Below are positions 42,404-50,322 of a stretch of 64,000 nucleotides of DNA, piece after piece; position 1 is the stretch's first letter; each line of letters begins with the position of its first letter. The DNA lies in assembly GCA_052326585.1 (NCBI GenBank), contig JBKQLU010000013.1, forward strand, positions 1-64,000. The letters run 5' to 3'. Position numbers and translations under genes: made by a program. The DNA comes from JAPLJC01 sp052326585. Lineage in GTDB: Bacteria; Desulfobacterota; Desulfobaccia; Desulfobaccales; 0-14-0-80-60-11. The notes below the pieces were generated by a model. It was not told where the DNA came from, made no database searches, and saw only the letters and a program-made list of their open reading frames with translations.

Positions 42404-43441
42404 CTATCGCACCGTGACCATCACCTTGATGGCCTTACGCGTATCCATCGCCCGGTAGCCTTCGGGCACGCCGGCGAGGTCGACAGTGAGGTCCAGGACC
42501 GGGGAAGGATCGAGCCGGCCGGCCAGCACATCGGCGAGAAGCTCGGGAATATAGGCGCGCACCGGCGTCACGCCGCCTTGCAAGGCGATATTCTGGAAGA
42601 ACATCCTTTTGAAGTCCACCGCCGCGCTGTGATGGGGCACCCCAACGAAGCCCACCCTGCAACCGGGGCGGCAGATACCAATCGCGGTATTCAGGGAACC
42701 GCTCGTTCCCACGCATTCGAGCACGGCTTCAGCCCCACCCTTGGTCATTTCCAGCACCCGCCCGGTTGCTTCATCGCCGCGGCTCATGACTAGGTCGGTT
42801 GCGCCGAATCTTTGGGCCAGGTCCAGGCGTCCGGCCTGATGTCCCAGGACGATGATACGCTCAGCGCCGAGCCGGCGCGCCGCCAGGACGCCGCACAATC
42901 CCACTGCGCCGTCTCCAACCACGGCAACCGTCGCGCCCTTGCGGACGCCCGCAGAGACCGCCGCATGGTGCCCAGTCCCCATTACGTCGGTGAGGGGCAA
43001 TACGGCCTGCAGCATCGCGGCATCATTTTCGATGCTTTGGGGCAAAACCACCAAATTGGAGTCGGCATAAGGAGAGCGCACCATTTCCCCCTGCCCCCCG
43101 TCGTTTTTCGCTCCCCAGAAACCTGCTTGAATGCATGAGGTCTGCAGGCCTTTCCGGCAGAATTCACAGTCTCCGTCGGAAAAAGCGAAAGGGGCAATCA
43201 CCCGGTCTCCCTTCCTGATGGTGCGGACTCCGGGACCGACCTCCTCGACAATTCCCATCCACTCATGTCCCGTTCGCCAGCCCGGCTCGTAGGGTGAAAG
43301 CCCCCTGTAAAACCACAAGTCCGACCCGCAGATGCAGGCGTGGGTCACACGAACGATGGCGTCGGTAGGTTCCTTGATTGCCGGGTCGGGTACTTCCTCA
43401 ACGCGCACATCCCCAGGTGCGTGAAAAATGGTTGCTTTCAT
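42404..43441 (-). CDS. Zinc-dependent alcohol dehydrogenase
   Basis: This is a 345-residue medium-chain dehydrogenase. Catalytic zinc ligands are Cys in ACICGSD, His-Glu in TGHEWMG and Glu downstream; the NAD-binding loop is VAVVGDGAVGLCG. The structural zinc site reads DGDCEFCRKGLQTSC: three Cys remain but the first position of the usual C-x2-C-x2-C-x7-C is Asp. AGGAG precedes the ATG. It shares direction and spacing with the cupin and aldo/keto reductase genes, and I infer an aldehyde/alcohol redox role without a defined substrate. Confidence 0.9.
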   Translation of the reverse strand: MKATIFHAPGDVRVEEVPDPAIKEPTDAIVRVTHACICGSDLWFYRGLSPYEPGWRTGHEWMGIVEEVGPGVRTIRKGDRVIAPFAFSDGDCEFCRKGLQTSCIQAGFWGAKNDGGQGEMVRSPYADSNLVVLPQSIENDAAMLQAVLPLTDVMGTGHHAAVSAGVRKGATVAVVGDGAVGLCGVLAARRLGAERIIVLGHQAGRLDLAQRFGATDLVMSRGDEATGRVLEMTKGGAEAVLECVGTSGSLNTAIGICRPGCRVGFVGVPHHSAAVDFKRMFFQNIALQGGVTPVRAYIPELLADVLAGRLDPSPVLDLTVDLAGVPEGYRAMDTRKAIKVMVTVR

Positions 43442-43568
43442 CTTTCGACTCCTTGATTCGATTCATTCGGGTTTTGGCGTCCAGCATATCGGTTTTTTCC
43501 CCGCCGGCACTCCGAACTGTGTACTTATCGTGCTGCCTCCCGCAAAAGGCGCAAGATCATCTGCGGTA

Positions 43569-43952
43569 TTACTCGTCGCTGACCTTTTCCAGCCATGCGA
43601 CGGCCTTGCCGTCGAGCTCTTCCTGAATGGCGATATGGGTCATGGCAGTAGTCGCCGTGGCGCCATGCCAATGTTTCTCACCCGGCGGGATCCAGACCAC
43701 GTCACCCGGCCGAATCTCCTCGATCGGGCCTCCCCAGCGCTGCACCAGGCCGGAGCCAGCCGTCACGATCAGGGTCTGGCCCAGCGGGTGGGTGTGCCAT
43801 GCCGTCCGGGCGCCGGGCTCGAACGTGACACTGGCCCCGCGGGCGCGGGCCGGATCCTTTGCCGGAAACAGGGGGTCAAGGCGTACCGTGCCGGTGAAAT
43901 ACTCGGCTGGTCCTTTTGCGGAGGGCTGTGAACCGCTTCTTTTGATGTCCAT
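43569..43952 (-). CDS. Cupin-domain protein
   Basis: This is a 127-residue single cupin. Metal ligand motifs are visible in AWHTHPLGQTLIVTAGSGL and RPGDVVWIPPGEKHWHGA. Start ATG 43952 follows AAAGGAG; an upstream in-frame start at 44045 is unsupported. Such small cupins often accompany carboxymuconolactone decarboxylase-like, alcohol dehydrogenase and aldo/keto reductase genes; the combination suggests detoxification of small carbonyl compounds, by inference. Confidence 0.9.
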   Translation of the reverse strand: MDIKRSGSQPSAKGPAEYFTGTVRLDPLFPAKDPARARGASVTFEPGARTAWHTHPLGQTLIVTAGSGLVQRWGGPIEEIRPGDVVWIPPGEKHWHGATATTAMTHIAIQEELDGKAVAWLEKVSDE

Positions 43953-44054
43953 TTTTCTAAACTCCTTTCGTTGACGGCAGCAGCCGTTAGTCTGGCGTTT
44001 GGTAGCCTGCTGTTGCGGCGGCCGCAATGCAACCAGAGAACACATTTTTGCCGC

Positions 44055-45056
44055 TCAGCGGCCGGTCATGCGGTCCAGCTCTTCGGGGTACCGCGCCCCT
44101 TGCACCGTGATCTTTGCGGCGGCGCTATCGATCTCACGAAGATCGCCGGACGTAAGTTCGACTGCAAGTGCGCCGATGTTCTCATCCAGGCGCTCCAGCT
44201 TCCGGGTGCCCGGAATTGGCACAATCCACGGCTTCTGGGCAAGCAGCCACGCCAGCGCTATCTGAGCAAGGCTCGCCTTCTTCCGTTCCGCAATCTTGCC
44301 AAGCAGATCAATCAAGGCCTGATTCGCCTTCCGAGCCTCCGGCGTAAAGCGCGGGACGGTGTTGCGCATGTCGGAACCGTCGAACACAGTTTTTTCGTTG
44401 ATCTTTCCCGTGAGGAAGCCCCTACCCAGGGGGCTAAAGGGCACGAAGCCGATTCCGAGTTCCTCGAGCGCCGGTAGCGCTTCCGCTTCCGGGCCTCTCC
44501 ACCACAGCGAGTATTCGCTCTGGACCGCAGTGACCGGCTGGACGGCGTGGGCGCGACGGATCGTCTCTACCCCTGCTTCAGAAAGGCCGAAGTGCTTAAC
44601 CTTGCCTTCCCGAATCAGGTCCTGCACCGCCCCCGCCACGTCTTCGATGGGCACGTCCGGGTCAACGCGGTGTTGATAGAACAGATCGATGGCATCGACC
44701 TTGAGTCGCTTGAGCGAGGCCGCGGCGACCTGCTTGATGTGCTCCGGCTGGCTATTAAGGGCTGGCCCCCCCTTCGTCCCCCTGGGATCGACCTTGATAT
44801 CGAACCCGAACTTGGTGGCTATCACCACTTGCCCTCGGAAGGGGGCCAGGGCTTCGCCCACGAGTTCTTCGTTGGTAAACGGGCCATAGACTTCAGCGGT
44901 GTCGAAGAAGGTGATGCCGCGTTCGACGGCTGACCGAATCAGTGAAATCATCTCCTGCTTGTCTGCAGGCGGACCATAGCCAAAGCTCATTCCCATGCAG
45001 CCGAGCCCGAGAGCCGAAACTTCCAGGCCGCTTTTTCCCAATTTACGCTTTTGCAT
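44055..45056 (-). CDS. Aldo/keto reductase
   Basis: This is a 333-residue NADPH-dependent (beta/alpha)8 reductase. The start KLGKSGLEVSALGLGCMGMS, the catalytic Asp and Tyr in FFDTAEVYGPFTNEELVG, Lys in VVIATKFGFDI and His in YQHRVDPDVPIEDV form the tetrad. It resembles the YakC/AKR13 group. AAGGAG precedes the ATG. It reduces small aldehydes or ketones in related bacteria; here it sits between a cupin and fumarase in one directon. Confidence 0.93.
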   Translation of the reverse strand: MQKRKLGKSGLEVSALGLGCMGMSFGYGPPADKQEMISLIRSAVERGITFFDTAEVYGPFTNEELVGEALAPFRGQVVIATKFGFDIKVDPRGTKGGPALNSQPEHIKQVAAASLKRLKVDAIDLFYQHRVDPDVPIEDVAGAVQDLIREGKVKHFGLSEAGVETIRRAHAVQPVTAVQSEYSLWWRGPEAEALPALEELGIGFVPFSPLGRGFLTGKINEKTVFDGSDMRNTVPRFTPEARKANQALIDLLGKIAERKKASLAQIALAWLLAQKPWIVPIPGTRKLERLDENIGALAVELTSGDLREIDSAAAKITVQGARYPEELDRMTGR

Positions 45057-45082
45057 TGTTTCTCCTTCCGCCGGTTTTGGCG

Positions 45083-46486
45083 TTACTTGCCGGTGGCGAC
45101 ATATGGCGCCACCATCTTCGCCGGATCGACGATCCGGTCGAACTCGGCCTCCGTGACGAAGCCGAGTTTCAGCGCGGCGTCCTTCAGGGTCAGATCGTGG
45201 TCCATGGCGTGCTGTGCGATCTGCGCCGCCTTGTCATAGCCAATGACCGGCGAGAGCGCCGTCACCAGCATCAGGGAGCGGTCCACGTACTCCTTGATCT
45301 TCTTCAGATTGGGCTTCGTACCTTCGACCAGGAACCTGCGGAAGTTGGTGCACCCATCCGCCATGATCGTGATGGAGTTCATGATGTTGAAGATGATCAG
45401 CGGTTTGTAGACGTTCATCTCAAGACAGCCGCCGCCGCCGAAGCCCACCGCCACGTCGTTCGCCATCACCTGCACGGCAATCATGGTCAGCGCCTCGGCC
45501 TGGGTCGGGTTCATCTTGCCCGGCATGATCGAGGAGCCGGGCTCGTTCTCCGGAATCACCAGCTCGGCGAAGCCGGCCCGCGGGCCGCAGGACAGCAGCC
45601 GGATGTCGTTGGCGATTTTGTAAAGGGACACGGCCAGGGTGCGCATGGTGCCGGAAAGCTGCACCAGGGCGTCGTGGGCGCCCTGCACCGTGAACTTGTT
45701 CGGCGCGGTGACAAACGGCAGGCCCGTAAGCCTGGCGATCTCCGCGGCGGACGCTGCGGCGAAACCGGGCGCCGCGTTGATGCCGGTTCCTACCGCGGTG
45801 CCGCCGAGCGCCAGGCGGTAAACGCCGGTCAGCGCCGCGTCGAGCCGCTCGAGATCATCCGCCAGCATCCCCGCATAGCCCGACCATTCCTGCCCCAGCG
45901 TCAGGGGCGTGGCGTCCTGCATATGGGTCCGGCCGATCTTAATGATGTCTTTCCACTCCACGGCCTTGGCCGCGATCGCGTCGTGCAGCGCCTGCACGGC
46001 TGGAATCAGCCGCTGCTGCACCTTGACCGCCGCGGCGATGTTCATGGCGGAGGGAAACGAGTCGTTGGTCGACTGCGCCATGTTGGCGTGGTCATTGGGG
46101 TGCACCGGCGTCTTGCTCCCCAGGGGCGTGCCGGCGAGCTGGCAGCAACGGTTGGAGATCACTTCGTTCACGTTCATGTTGAACTGCGTGCCGCTGCCGG
46201 CCATCCAGACATGCAGCGGGAACATGTCGTGATGCTGGCCGGCGAGAATCTCGTCACAGACCTGCACGATCAGCCTGTAGGGCTCGTCAGCAAGCCACTT
46301 GCCGGCATGGTTGGCGATGGCGGCGGCTTTCTTCAGAATGGCGTACGAGATGATCATCTCGGCCGGCATCAGGTCCCTGCCAATGCTGAAGTACTCGAGC
46401 GAGCGCTGCGTCTGGGCGCCCCAGAGCTTGCCGGCCGGCACCTCGACTTCGCCGAGGCTATCGGTTTCCTGGCGCAGGTCACTCAC
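45083..46486 (-). CDS. fumC: Fumarate hydratase, class II
   Basis: This is a 467-residue oxygen-stable fumarase that interconverts fumarate and malate. The superfamily signature GSSIMPGKMNP is present, as are the catalytic His in GRTHMQDATPL and the HPNDHANMAQSTND loop. A GTG at 46486 with GGAGG seven to eight bases upstream is the best start; an ATG-less extension to 46519 is in frame. It is the first gene of the redox block. Unlike the Fe-S class I enzyme it needs no cluster, fitting exposure to oxygen. Confidence 0.95.
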   Translation of the reverse strand: MSDLRQETDSLGEVEVPAGKLWGAQTQRSLEYFSIGRDLMPAEMIISYAILKKAAAIANHAGKWLADEPYRLIVQVCDEILAGQHHDMFPLHVWMAGSGTQFNMNVNEVISNRCCQLAGTPLGSKTPVHPNDHANMAQSTNDSFPSAMNIAAAVKVQQRLIPAVQALHDAIAAKAVEWKDIIKIGRTHMQDATPLTLGQEWSGYAGMLADDLERLDAALTGVYRLALGGTAVGTGINAAPGFAAASAAEIARLTGLPFVTAPNKFTVQGAHDALVQLSGTMRTLAVSLYKIANDIRLLSCGPRAGFAELVIPENEPGSSIMPGKMNPTQAEALTMIAVQVMANDVAVGFGGGGCLEMNVYKPLIIFNIMNSITIMADGCTNFRRFLVEGTKPNLKKIKEYVDRSLMLVTALSPVIGYDKAAQIAQHAMDHDLTLKDAALKLGFVTEAEFDRIVDPAKMVAPYVATGK

Positions 46487-46599
46487 TTGGCTTCCTCCGT
46501 TTTCTCTGGCGCGCCGCACACCGTCTAAGAGATTTTGTCGCGACCCCGGCCACCGCAGTCAATCCGGTCTTGGTGGCCTCTCATCTTGAGCTTAACAAT

Positions 46600-46692
46600 A
46601 TGAAAAAATTAATCTTTCTGTTTTTATTAGTGATGGCGAGGGCTCTTCAGGGTGAAAAAATTTGGAACAATAAAAAAGTAGTTACCCGGTGA
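46600..46692 (+). CDS. Possible 30-residue signal-peptide-like ORF, unsupported
   Basis: The frame reads KKLIFLFLLVMARALQGEK and closes after 30 codons. It looks like a signal peptide without a mature part. There is no convincing ribosome site, so it may be a remnant of a lost secreted gene rather than a gene. Confidence 0.2.
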   Translation: MKKLIFLFLLVMARALQGEKIWNNKKVVTR

Positions 46693-46866
46693 GCCGTCGT
46701 CAAGAAGGGAGCGCAGAGCGCGGTTATCTGCTTTAACTTGCTCTCCGAAAGGATTTGGCAGGATTTCGTTATCTAAGGCATATCGGCAATTCCCCCAACT
46801 CCACCGGCAAGTCCAATTCTTGGGAAGTTATCAAACTTCCTTGCCTGCCACCATGGGCGCGTTTTC

Positions 46867-46895
46867 TTGACATGGTGATCCAGAGTATTTAATTT
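46867..46895 (+). promoter_or_regulatory. Candidate promoter for the lipoprotein-DsrE-DUF302 genes
   Basis: TTGACA at 46867-46872 is followed after 17 bases by TAATTT (46890-46895). The AT-rich context and 80-base distance to the start at 46975 fit a promoter, though the -10 is weak. Confidence 0.45.
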
Positions 46896-46974
46896 TAAGC
46901 TCAGGCTGACAAGGCGGCATCGCGGGCTACAAGAAGCCCTCACCAATTGTAAAATAGAAAGGAGGGACCTGGAG

Positions 46975-47202
46975 ATGAATATCCGATTTTTTAAGACATT
47001 GATCATTTCCTTGCTGTTGTGCAGCTTATTGTGGGTAGTGGCCTGCGCCGGCGGGGGGGGGTCTGCCGGAAGTTCCAGTGGCTCCAGCTACGGACCGGCG
47101 CAATCTGAACCTTGGGCGGGGACATCTGGCTCCAGCTACGGATCGGGGCAATCTGACCCTGAATTTTGGTCAATGTGGGAGGATGCGCATGGCGGGGGCT
47201 GA
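46975..47202 (+). CDS. Small glycine/serine-rich lipoprotein with a 16-residue tandem repeat
   Basis: This 75-residue protein has a signal peptide (FFKTLIISLLLCSLLWVVAC) ending in lipidated Cys24. After AGGGGSAGSS it carries two copies of SGSSYGxxQSxPW/EF; at DNA level a 48-base unit is duplicated (47080 and 47128 starts, a few differences). AAAGGAGG precedes the ATG at ideal distance. I do not recognise a family; surface or peptidoglycan-near display is likely. It is followed by DsrE and DUF302 genes. Confidence 0.7.
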   Translation: MNIRFFKTLIISLLLCSLLWVVACAGGGGSAGSSSGSSYGPAQSEPWAGTSGSSYGSGQSDPEFWSMWEDAHGGG

Positions 47203-47268
47203 TAATTTCCTTTGGCTCGACATCGCCAAACTTCCTGAATGACTGAAAATGAACTGAAGGAGGAAAGC

Positions 47269-47685
47269 ATGAAGTTATTGCGGCTTCTCTTAATCACGCT
47301 GGTAGTCTTGGCCGGTTTCGGCCAGGCCGCCATGGCGGGTAGTTCAGATCCGCTATTTGTGAACCTGACAACGGATGATAACCACAAGGCCAATATGGCG
47401 ATCGCCTTCTCCATGGAGCAATTGAAACACGGCCATCCGGTGACGATTTATGTCAATAGTCAGGCAATTAAGATAGTCAACAAGACCAACAACCAACGCT
47501 ATGCCAAGCAGCAAGAGAAACTGACTGAGTTTGCCAGTAAAGGTGGCACGGTTTTCGTCTGTTCGGTCTGCGAGAGATTTCTCAAGTTTCCGGAGTCCGA
47601 TGCCATCCCGGGCGTGAAGTTCAGCACGGCCCAGGCGGTCGCCGCGGCCCTGTTCAAAGATAATACCAAAACACTTTCCTGGTAA
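47269..47685 (+). CDS. Periplasmic DsrE-family protein
   Basis: This is a 138-residue protein with an N-terminal signal peptide (LRLLLITLVVLAGFGQAAMA) and a DsrE/F-like sulfur-transfer fold: FVNLTTDDNHKANMAIAFSM, then a VFVCSVCERFL pair of Cys that could carry persulfide. Most DsrE proteins are cytosolic; a secreted form is common in delta- and gamma-proteobacteria alongside DUF302 proteins. AAGGAGG precedes ATG 47269. It directly precedes the DUF302 gene. Confidence 0.85.
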   Translation: MKLLRLLLITLVVLAGFGQAAMAGSSDPLFVNLTTDDNHKANMAIAFSMEQLKHGHPVTIYVNSQAIKIVNKTNNQRYAKQQEKLTEFASKGGTVFVCSVCERFLKFPESDAIPGVKFSTAQAVAAALFKDNTKTLSW

Positions 47686-47692
47686 CCTAGGG

Positions 47693-48097
47693 TTGGTTTT
47701 GCCAGCGCGGGCAGCAGACAGCGGGCTCGTCAGTATTCCGAGCAAGTATTCTGTGCCAGAGACTCTGTACAGACTCGAGTCCCTCGTCAAGAAACAGGGT
47801 TTAACCGTCTTTGCACGCATCTACTTCAGCAGCGATGCCCAAAAAGCCGGGCTTACAATGAAGCCCTCGCAGTTGTTGATTTTCGGCAGTCCCAAGGCAG
47901 GCACTCCTTTGATGATTGCCTCACCCACCATAGCAATTGACCTGCCATTAAAGGCGCTGGCTTGGCAAGATCCGAATGGAAGAGTCTGGCTTTCATACAA
48001 CGGTCCTGAATATCTCAAAGAGCGGCATGGGTTACCCGATGAGCTGGTGAAGAATATCTCAGGAATCAAGGCACTTGTCGAAAAAGCAGTCGAATAA
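47693..48097 (+). CDS. DUF302-family protein with damaged signal peptide
   Basis: The 134-codon frame matches DUF302: GLVSIPSKYSVPETLYRLES, LTVFARIYFSSDAQKAGL, QLLIFGSPKAGTPLMIASPT, then DLPLKALAWQD. The visible start is TTG 47693, and the first residues VLPARAADS look like the end of a signal peptide whose beginning is missing; no ATG or GTG exists upstream in frame before the DsrE stop region. I infer a deletion that joined the DsrE stop to the DUF302 signal peptide. The protein may be untranslated or cytosolic. DUF302 function is unknown. Confidence 0.75.
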   Translation: MVLPARAADSGLVSIPSKYSVPETLYRLESLVKKQGLTVFARIYFSSDAQKAGLTMKPSQLLIFGSPKAGTPLMIASPTIAIDLPLKALAWQDPNGRVWLSYNGPEYLKERHGLPDELVKNISGIKALVEKAVE

Positions 48098-48152
48098 CCC
48101 GGAACTGGCGCAGTTAGGCGGCGTTTTGGGGCCTGCCTCTCCCTTAGGAATG

Positions 48153-48178
48153 AAAAAGGCAGGCCCTGGGGCCTGCCC
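48153..48178 (-). terminator. Intrinsic terminator of lpxC
   Basis: On the minus strand GGCAGGCC (48177-48170) pairs perfectly with GGCCTGCC (48165-48158) with a four-base loop, followed by five T (48157-48153). It is about 30 bases after the lpxC stop. Confidence 0.85.
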
Positions 48179-48207
48179 ACCGAAAATCGAAAATCGACCA
48201 CCGTCTC

Positions 48208-49122
48208 TTAAGCCATGGCCTCTCCCCAGAGCGGCGTTTGCCACCAGGGGGGCTGTCTCTCCTGGCGCCCCGAAGGAATCCAGAGACGCCAGTTGCTCTC
48301 CCGGCTCATGAGCAGTTGGAGGAAACTGAGGTGTAATTCGTGGCTGCCCTTGCCCACTTCCAGGTGGCCCAAGAGGGGCAGGCCCAGGAGGGACAGGTCC
48401 CCCATGGCGTCCAGGATCTTATGGCGCACGCACTCTTCCGGAAACCTTAAGCCCCCGGGGTTCATGACCCCCCCCTCATCCAGGACTACGGCGTTATCCA
48501 GGGAGCCGCCCCGGGCCAGGCCCCGATTCTGCAGGAACTGGACCTCCTTGAGAAATCCGAAGGTGCGGGCCGGGGCGATTTCGCTCCTAAAACTTTCGGA
48601 GCGCAGCGGCACGGTGTAGCGCTGCCGCCGGATGAGGGGATGCGCGAAGTCGATGGTGTAGGTGATGCGGGGCACCCCGGGCCGCACTCGTATCCATTGC
48701 TCTCCCTGGCGCAATTCCACGGTTTCCCGCACCATCAAATAAGAGCGGGGCCAGGCGAGGGAGCGCAGGCCGGCCTCGGAGATCAACCGGGAAAAGGGCG
48801 CGGCGCTGCCGTCCATGATAGGCACCTCAGGGCCGTGCACCTCGATCCGGGCATTGTCCACCCCCAGACCTCCCAGGGCCGCCAGCAGGTGTTCCACTGT
48901 GGCCAGGGTGGCGCCATTCTCCCCCAGGGAGGTGGCCCGGGTGGTGTCCACCACCCGCGAGTAATGGGCCCGGATCTGCGGCCGGCCCGGCAGGTCGGTG
49001 CGCACAAAGGAGACGCCCTGGTTGGCGGAGGCCGGGTAGATGGTCGCCTCCACCCGCCTGCCGGAGTGCAGGCCGATGCCGCTGAAACTTAGAGGCTGGG
49101 CCAGGGTCTTTTGCCAGATCAT
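48208..49122 (-). CDS. lpxC: UDP-3-O-acyl-N-acetylglucosamine deacetylase
   Basis: This is a 304-residue zinc deacetylase and the committed step of lipid A synthesis. His78 (ATVEHLLAALGG), the HKILDAMGDL motif (His and Asp ligands) and the catalytic region GSAAPFSRLI are all present, as is the ISFSGIGLHSGR-like start SFSGIGLHSGRRVEA. The length matches E. coli LpxC (305). GGGGAG precedes the ATG closely. It is transcribed alone leftward with its own terminator. It shows the organism makes lipopolysaccharide. Confidence 0.96.
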   Translation of the reverse strand: MIWQKTLAQPLSFSGIGLHSGRRVEATIYPASANQGVSFVRTDLPGRPQIRAHYSRVVDTTRATSLGENGATLATVEHLLAALGGLGVDNARIEVHGPEVPIMDGSAAPFSRLISEAGLRSLAWPRSYLMVRETVELRQGEQWIRVRPGVPRITYTIDFAHPLIRRQRYTVPLRSESFRSEIAPARTFGFLKEVQFLQNRGLARGGSLDNAVVLDEGGVMNPGGLRFPEECVRHKILDAMGDLSLLGLPLLGHLEVGKGSHELHLSFLQLLMSRESNWRLWIPSGRQERQPPWWQTPLWGEAMA

Positions 49123-49166
49123 AACTCCCCCATCGCTTTCTATGGTGCAAACCCCATGCCGGAGAG

Positions 49167-49236
49167 GCCGCGGCCGGGGGATCCGGGCCGCGGCACCCGG
49201 CCAAGTTGCCGGGATTTAGGAAGATTATCTCCTAAA
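49167..49236 (-). promoter_or_regulatory. Two inverted repeats upstream of lpxC
   Basis: A nine-base stem GCCGCGGCC/GGCCGCGGC (49167-49175, 49186-49194) and a seven-base inverted repeat TTTAGGA/TCCTAAA (49215-49221, 49230-49236) lie 45-115 bases before the lpxC start. They may be leader hairpin and operator. No clear promoter hexamers were found. Confidence 0.35.
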
Positions 49237-49374
49237 GGACCGGATCACGGCCGAGACCCGCGGCCGCGTCTGAGCCAAAAAAGTTGCAAAAAAACCACAA
49301 AACCGGCCCTGTTGTAGCAAAACCCCCACAAGGTTAAACGCACGGGGTCGCATAAAGCCAGCCCGCCCCCCAGG

Positions 49375-50199
49375 TTACACCCCTGAACTCTTGAGGTCTC
49401 CATTGGGGCTTAATCTGCAGGTCAGGGCCTGCGCGGCCGGAGACTCTGCCGGCAGGATTCGACAGGTGTGACGGACTCTTCTGGAAAGACTGAGATAGGC
49501 ATACCACACCGTGAAATACGAGAGAAAAGGGATCAATCTGGGGATGGTATCTCCAAAACTGGCCGGATTAGCGCCCAGCGGAAAGGCCACGAACGGCTGC
49601 AGGCCAATGAGAAGCATCATCAGCAACAGTTGGGTGATCAGAAAAAGCTTTGCGGTCTTGACGGCCTTGGGTTTTAGCTGCCAGAGGCTCAACCCGGCAT
49701 AGAAACTGAATATGGCCAGAAATGTCGTCGCCCCAATGACCCCCAGATGGTAGGAAAGCGAGTGTCTGAAGATGAATGCCGGTAAGGCGCCGGCGCCGGG
49801 GCCATACATGGCCAGGGCGGAAGTGGCTTCGTAAAGGGAGGAAAATGGGATGATTAAGGTCAGATTGATACAAAAAAACAAGAGCCAGCCTCTGACTTCC
49901 TGCTCTCTATCCCTCTGTGGGGATATTTCCCGATCAGCCAGCTTCAGGCCGGCAAGGATTTCCAGGGAAGGCGCGGCCGGCTCCCGGCACTCGCCTGGCG
50001 GCGCCCCGCAACAGGCACAGTGATGGGCCTCCGGCGTCTGGTCCGGGACCGCGGCGCCCCGGGCGGCGAAGCGGTGGGTTATCTTTAAAAATGCCCGTTT
50101 AGCTTTGAAAAAGTAGAGCGCCAAAAACGGCAATCCCAGGGAAATAAAAAATTCTCCGGCACCGCCGCACTGGCCTCCGCAGAAGATACACATCCGCAT
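49375..50199 (-). CDS. DUF2569-like membrane protein with N-terminal zinc-ribbon cysteines
   Basis: This is a 274-residue protein. The N-terminal part has Cys pairs (MCIFCGGQCGG and HHCACCGAPPGEC) likely to bind metal. Residues 100-235 show four membrane helices; the segment VRGWLLFFCINLTLIIPFSS is typical of DUF2569 proteins. ATG 50199 and ATG 50193 are both possible; AAGGGG is better spaced for 50193. Function unknown. It lies downstream of the branching enzyme in the same direction. Confidence 0.7.
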   Translation of the reverse strand: MRMCIFCGGQCGGAGEFFISLGLPFLALYFFKAKRAFLKITHRFAARGAAVPDQTPEAHHCACCGAPPGECREPAAPSLEILAGLKLADREISPQRDREQEVRGWLLFFCINLTLIIPFSSLYEATSALAMYGPGAGALPAFIFRHSLSYHLGVIGATTFLAIFSFYAGLSLWQLKPKAVKTAKLFLITQLLLMMLLIGLQPFVAFPLGANPASFGDTIPRLIPFLSYFTVWYAYLSLSRRVRHTCRILPAESPAAQALTCRLSPNGDLKSSGV

Positions 50200-50322
50200 G
50201 CCCCTTGCTTATGGTGGATATTATATCCCCTTTGCGGCCATCCCCTCAAAAAAAAATGGGGGCGGTCGGCAAACCACCCCCCGGATAAGGAGAATGGACA
50301 ACTCCTCTTAATCCTTATCGAC

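Larger units (their letters stand above)
46487..46974. other. Intergenic region between fumC and the repeat lipoprotein
   Basis: This 488-base gap holds a promoter candidate (46867-46895) and a 30-codon orphan signal-peptide-like frame (46600-46692). The 46700-46860 part shows nothing I recognise. It is noticeably AT-rich near 46590-46680. Confidence 0.45.

Noticed and set aside
46773..47006. A 77-codon minus-strand frame upstream of the repeat lipoprotein
   Set aside because: It overlaps the strong ribosome site and start of the lipoprotein, has no ribosome site of its own and no recognisable domain.
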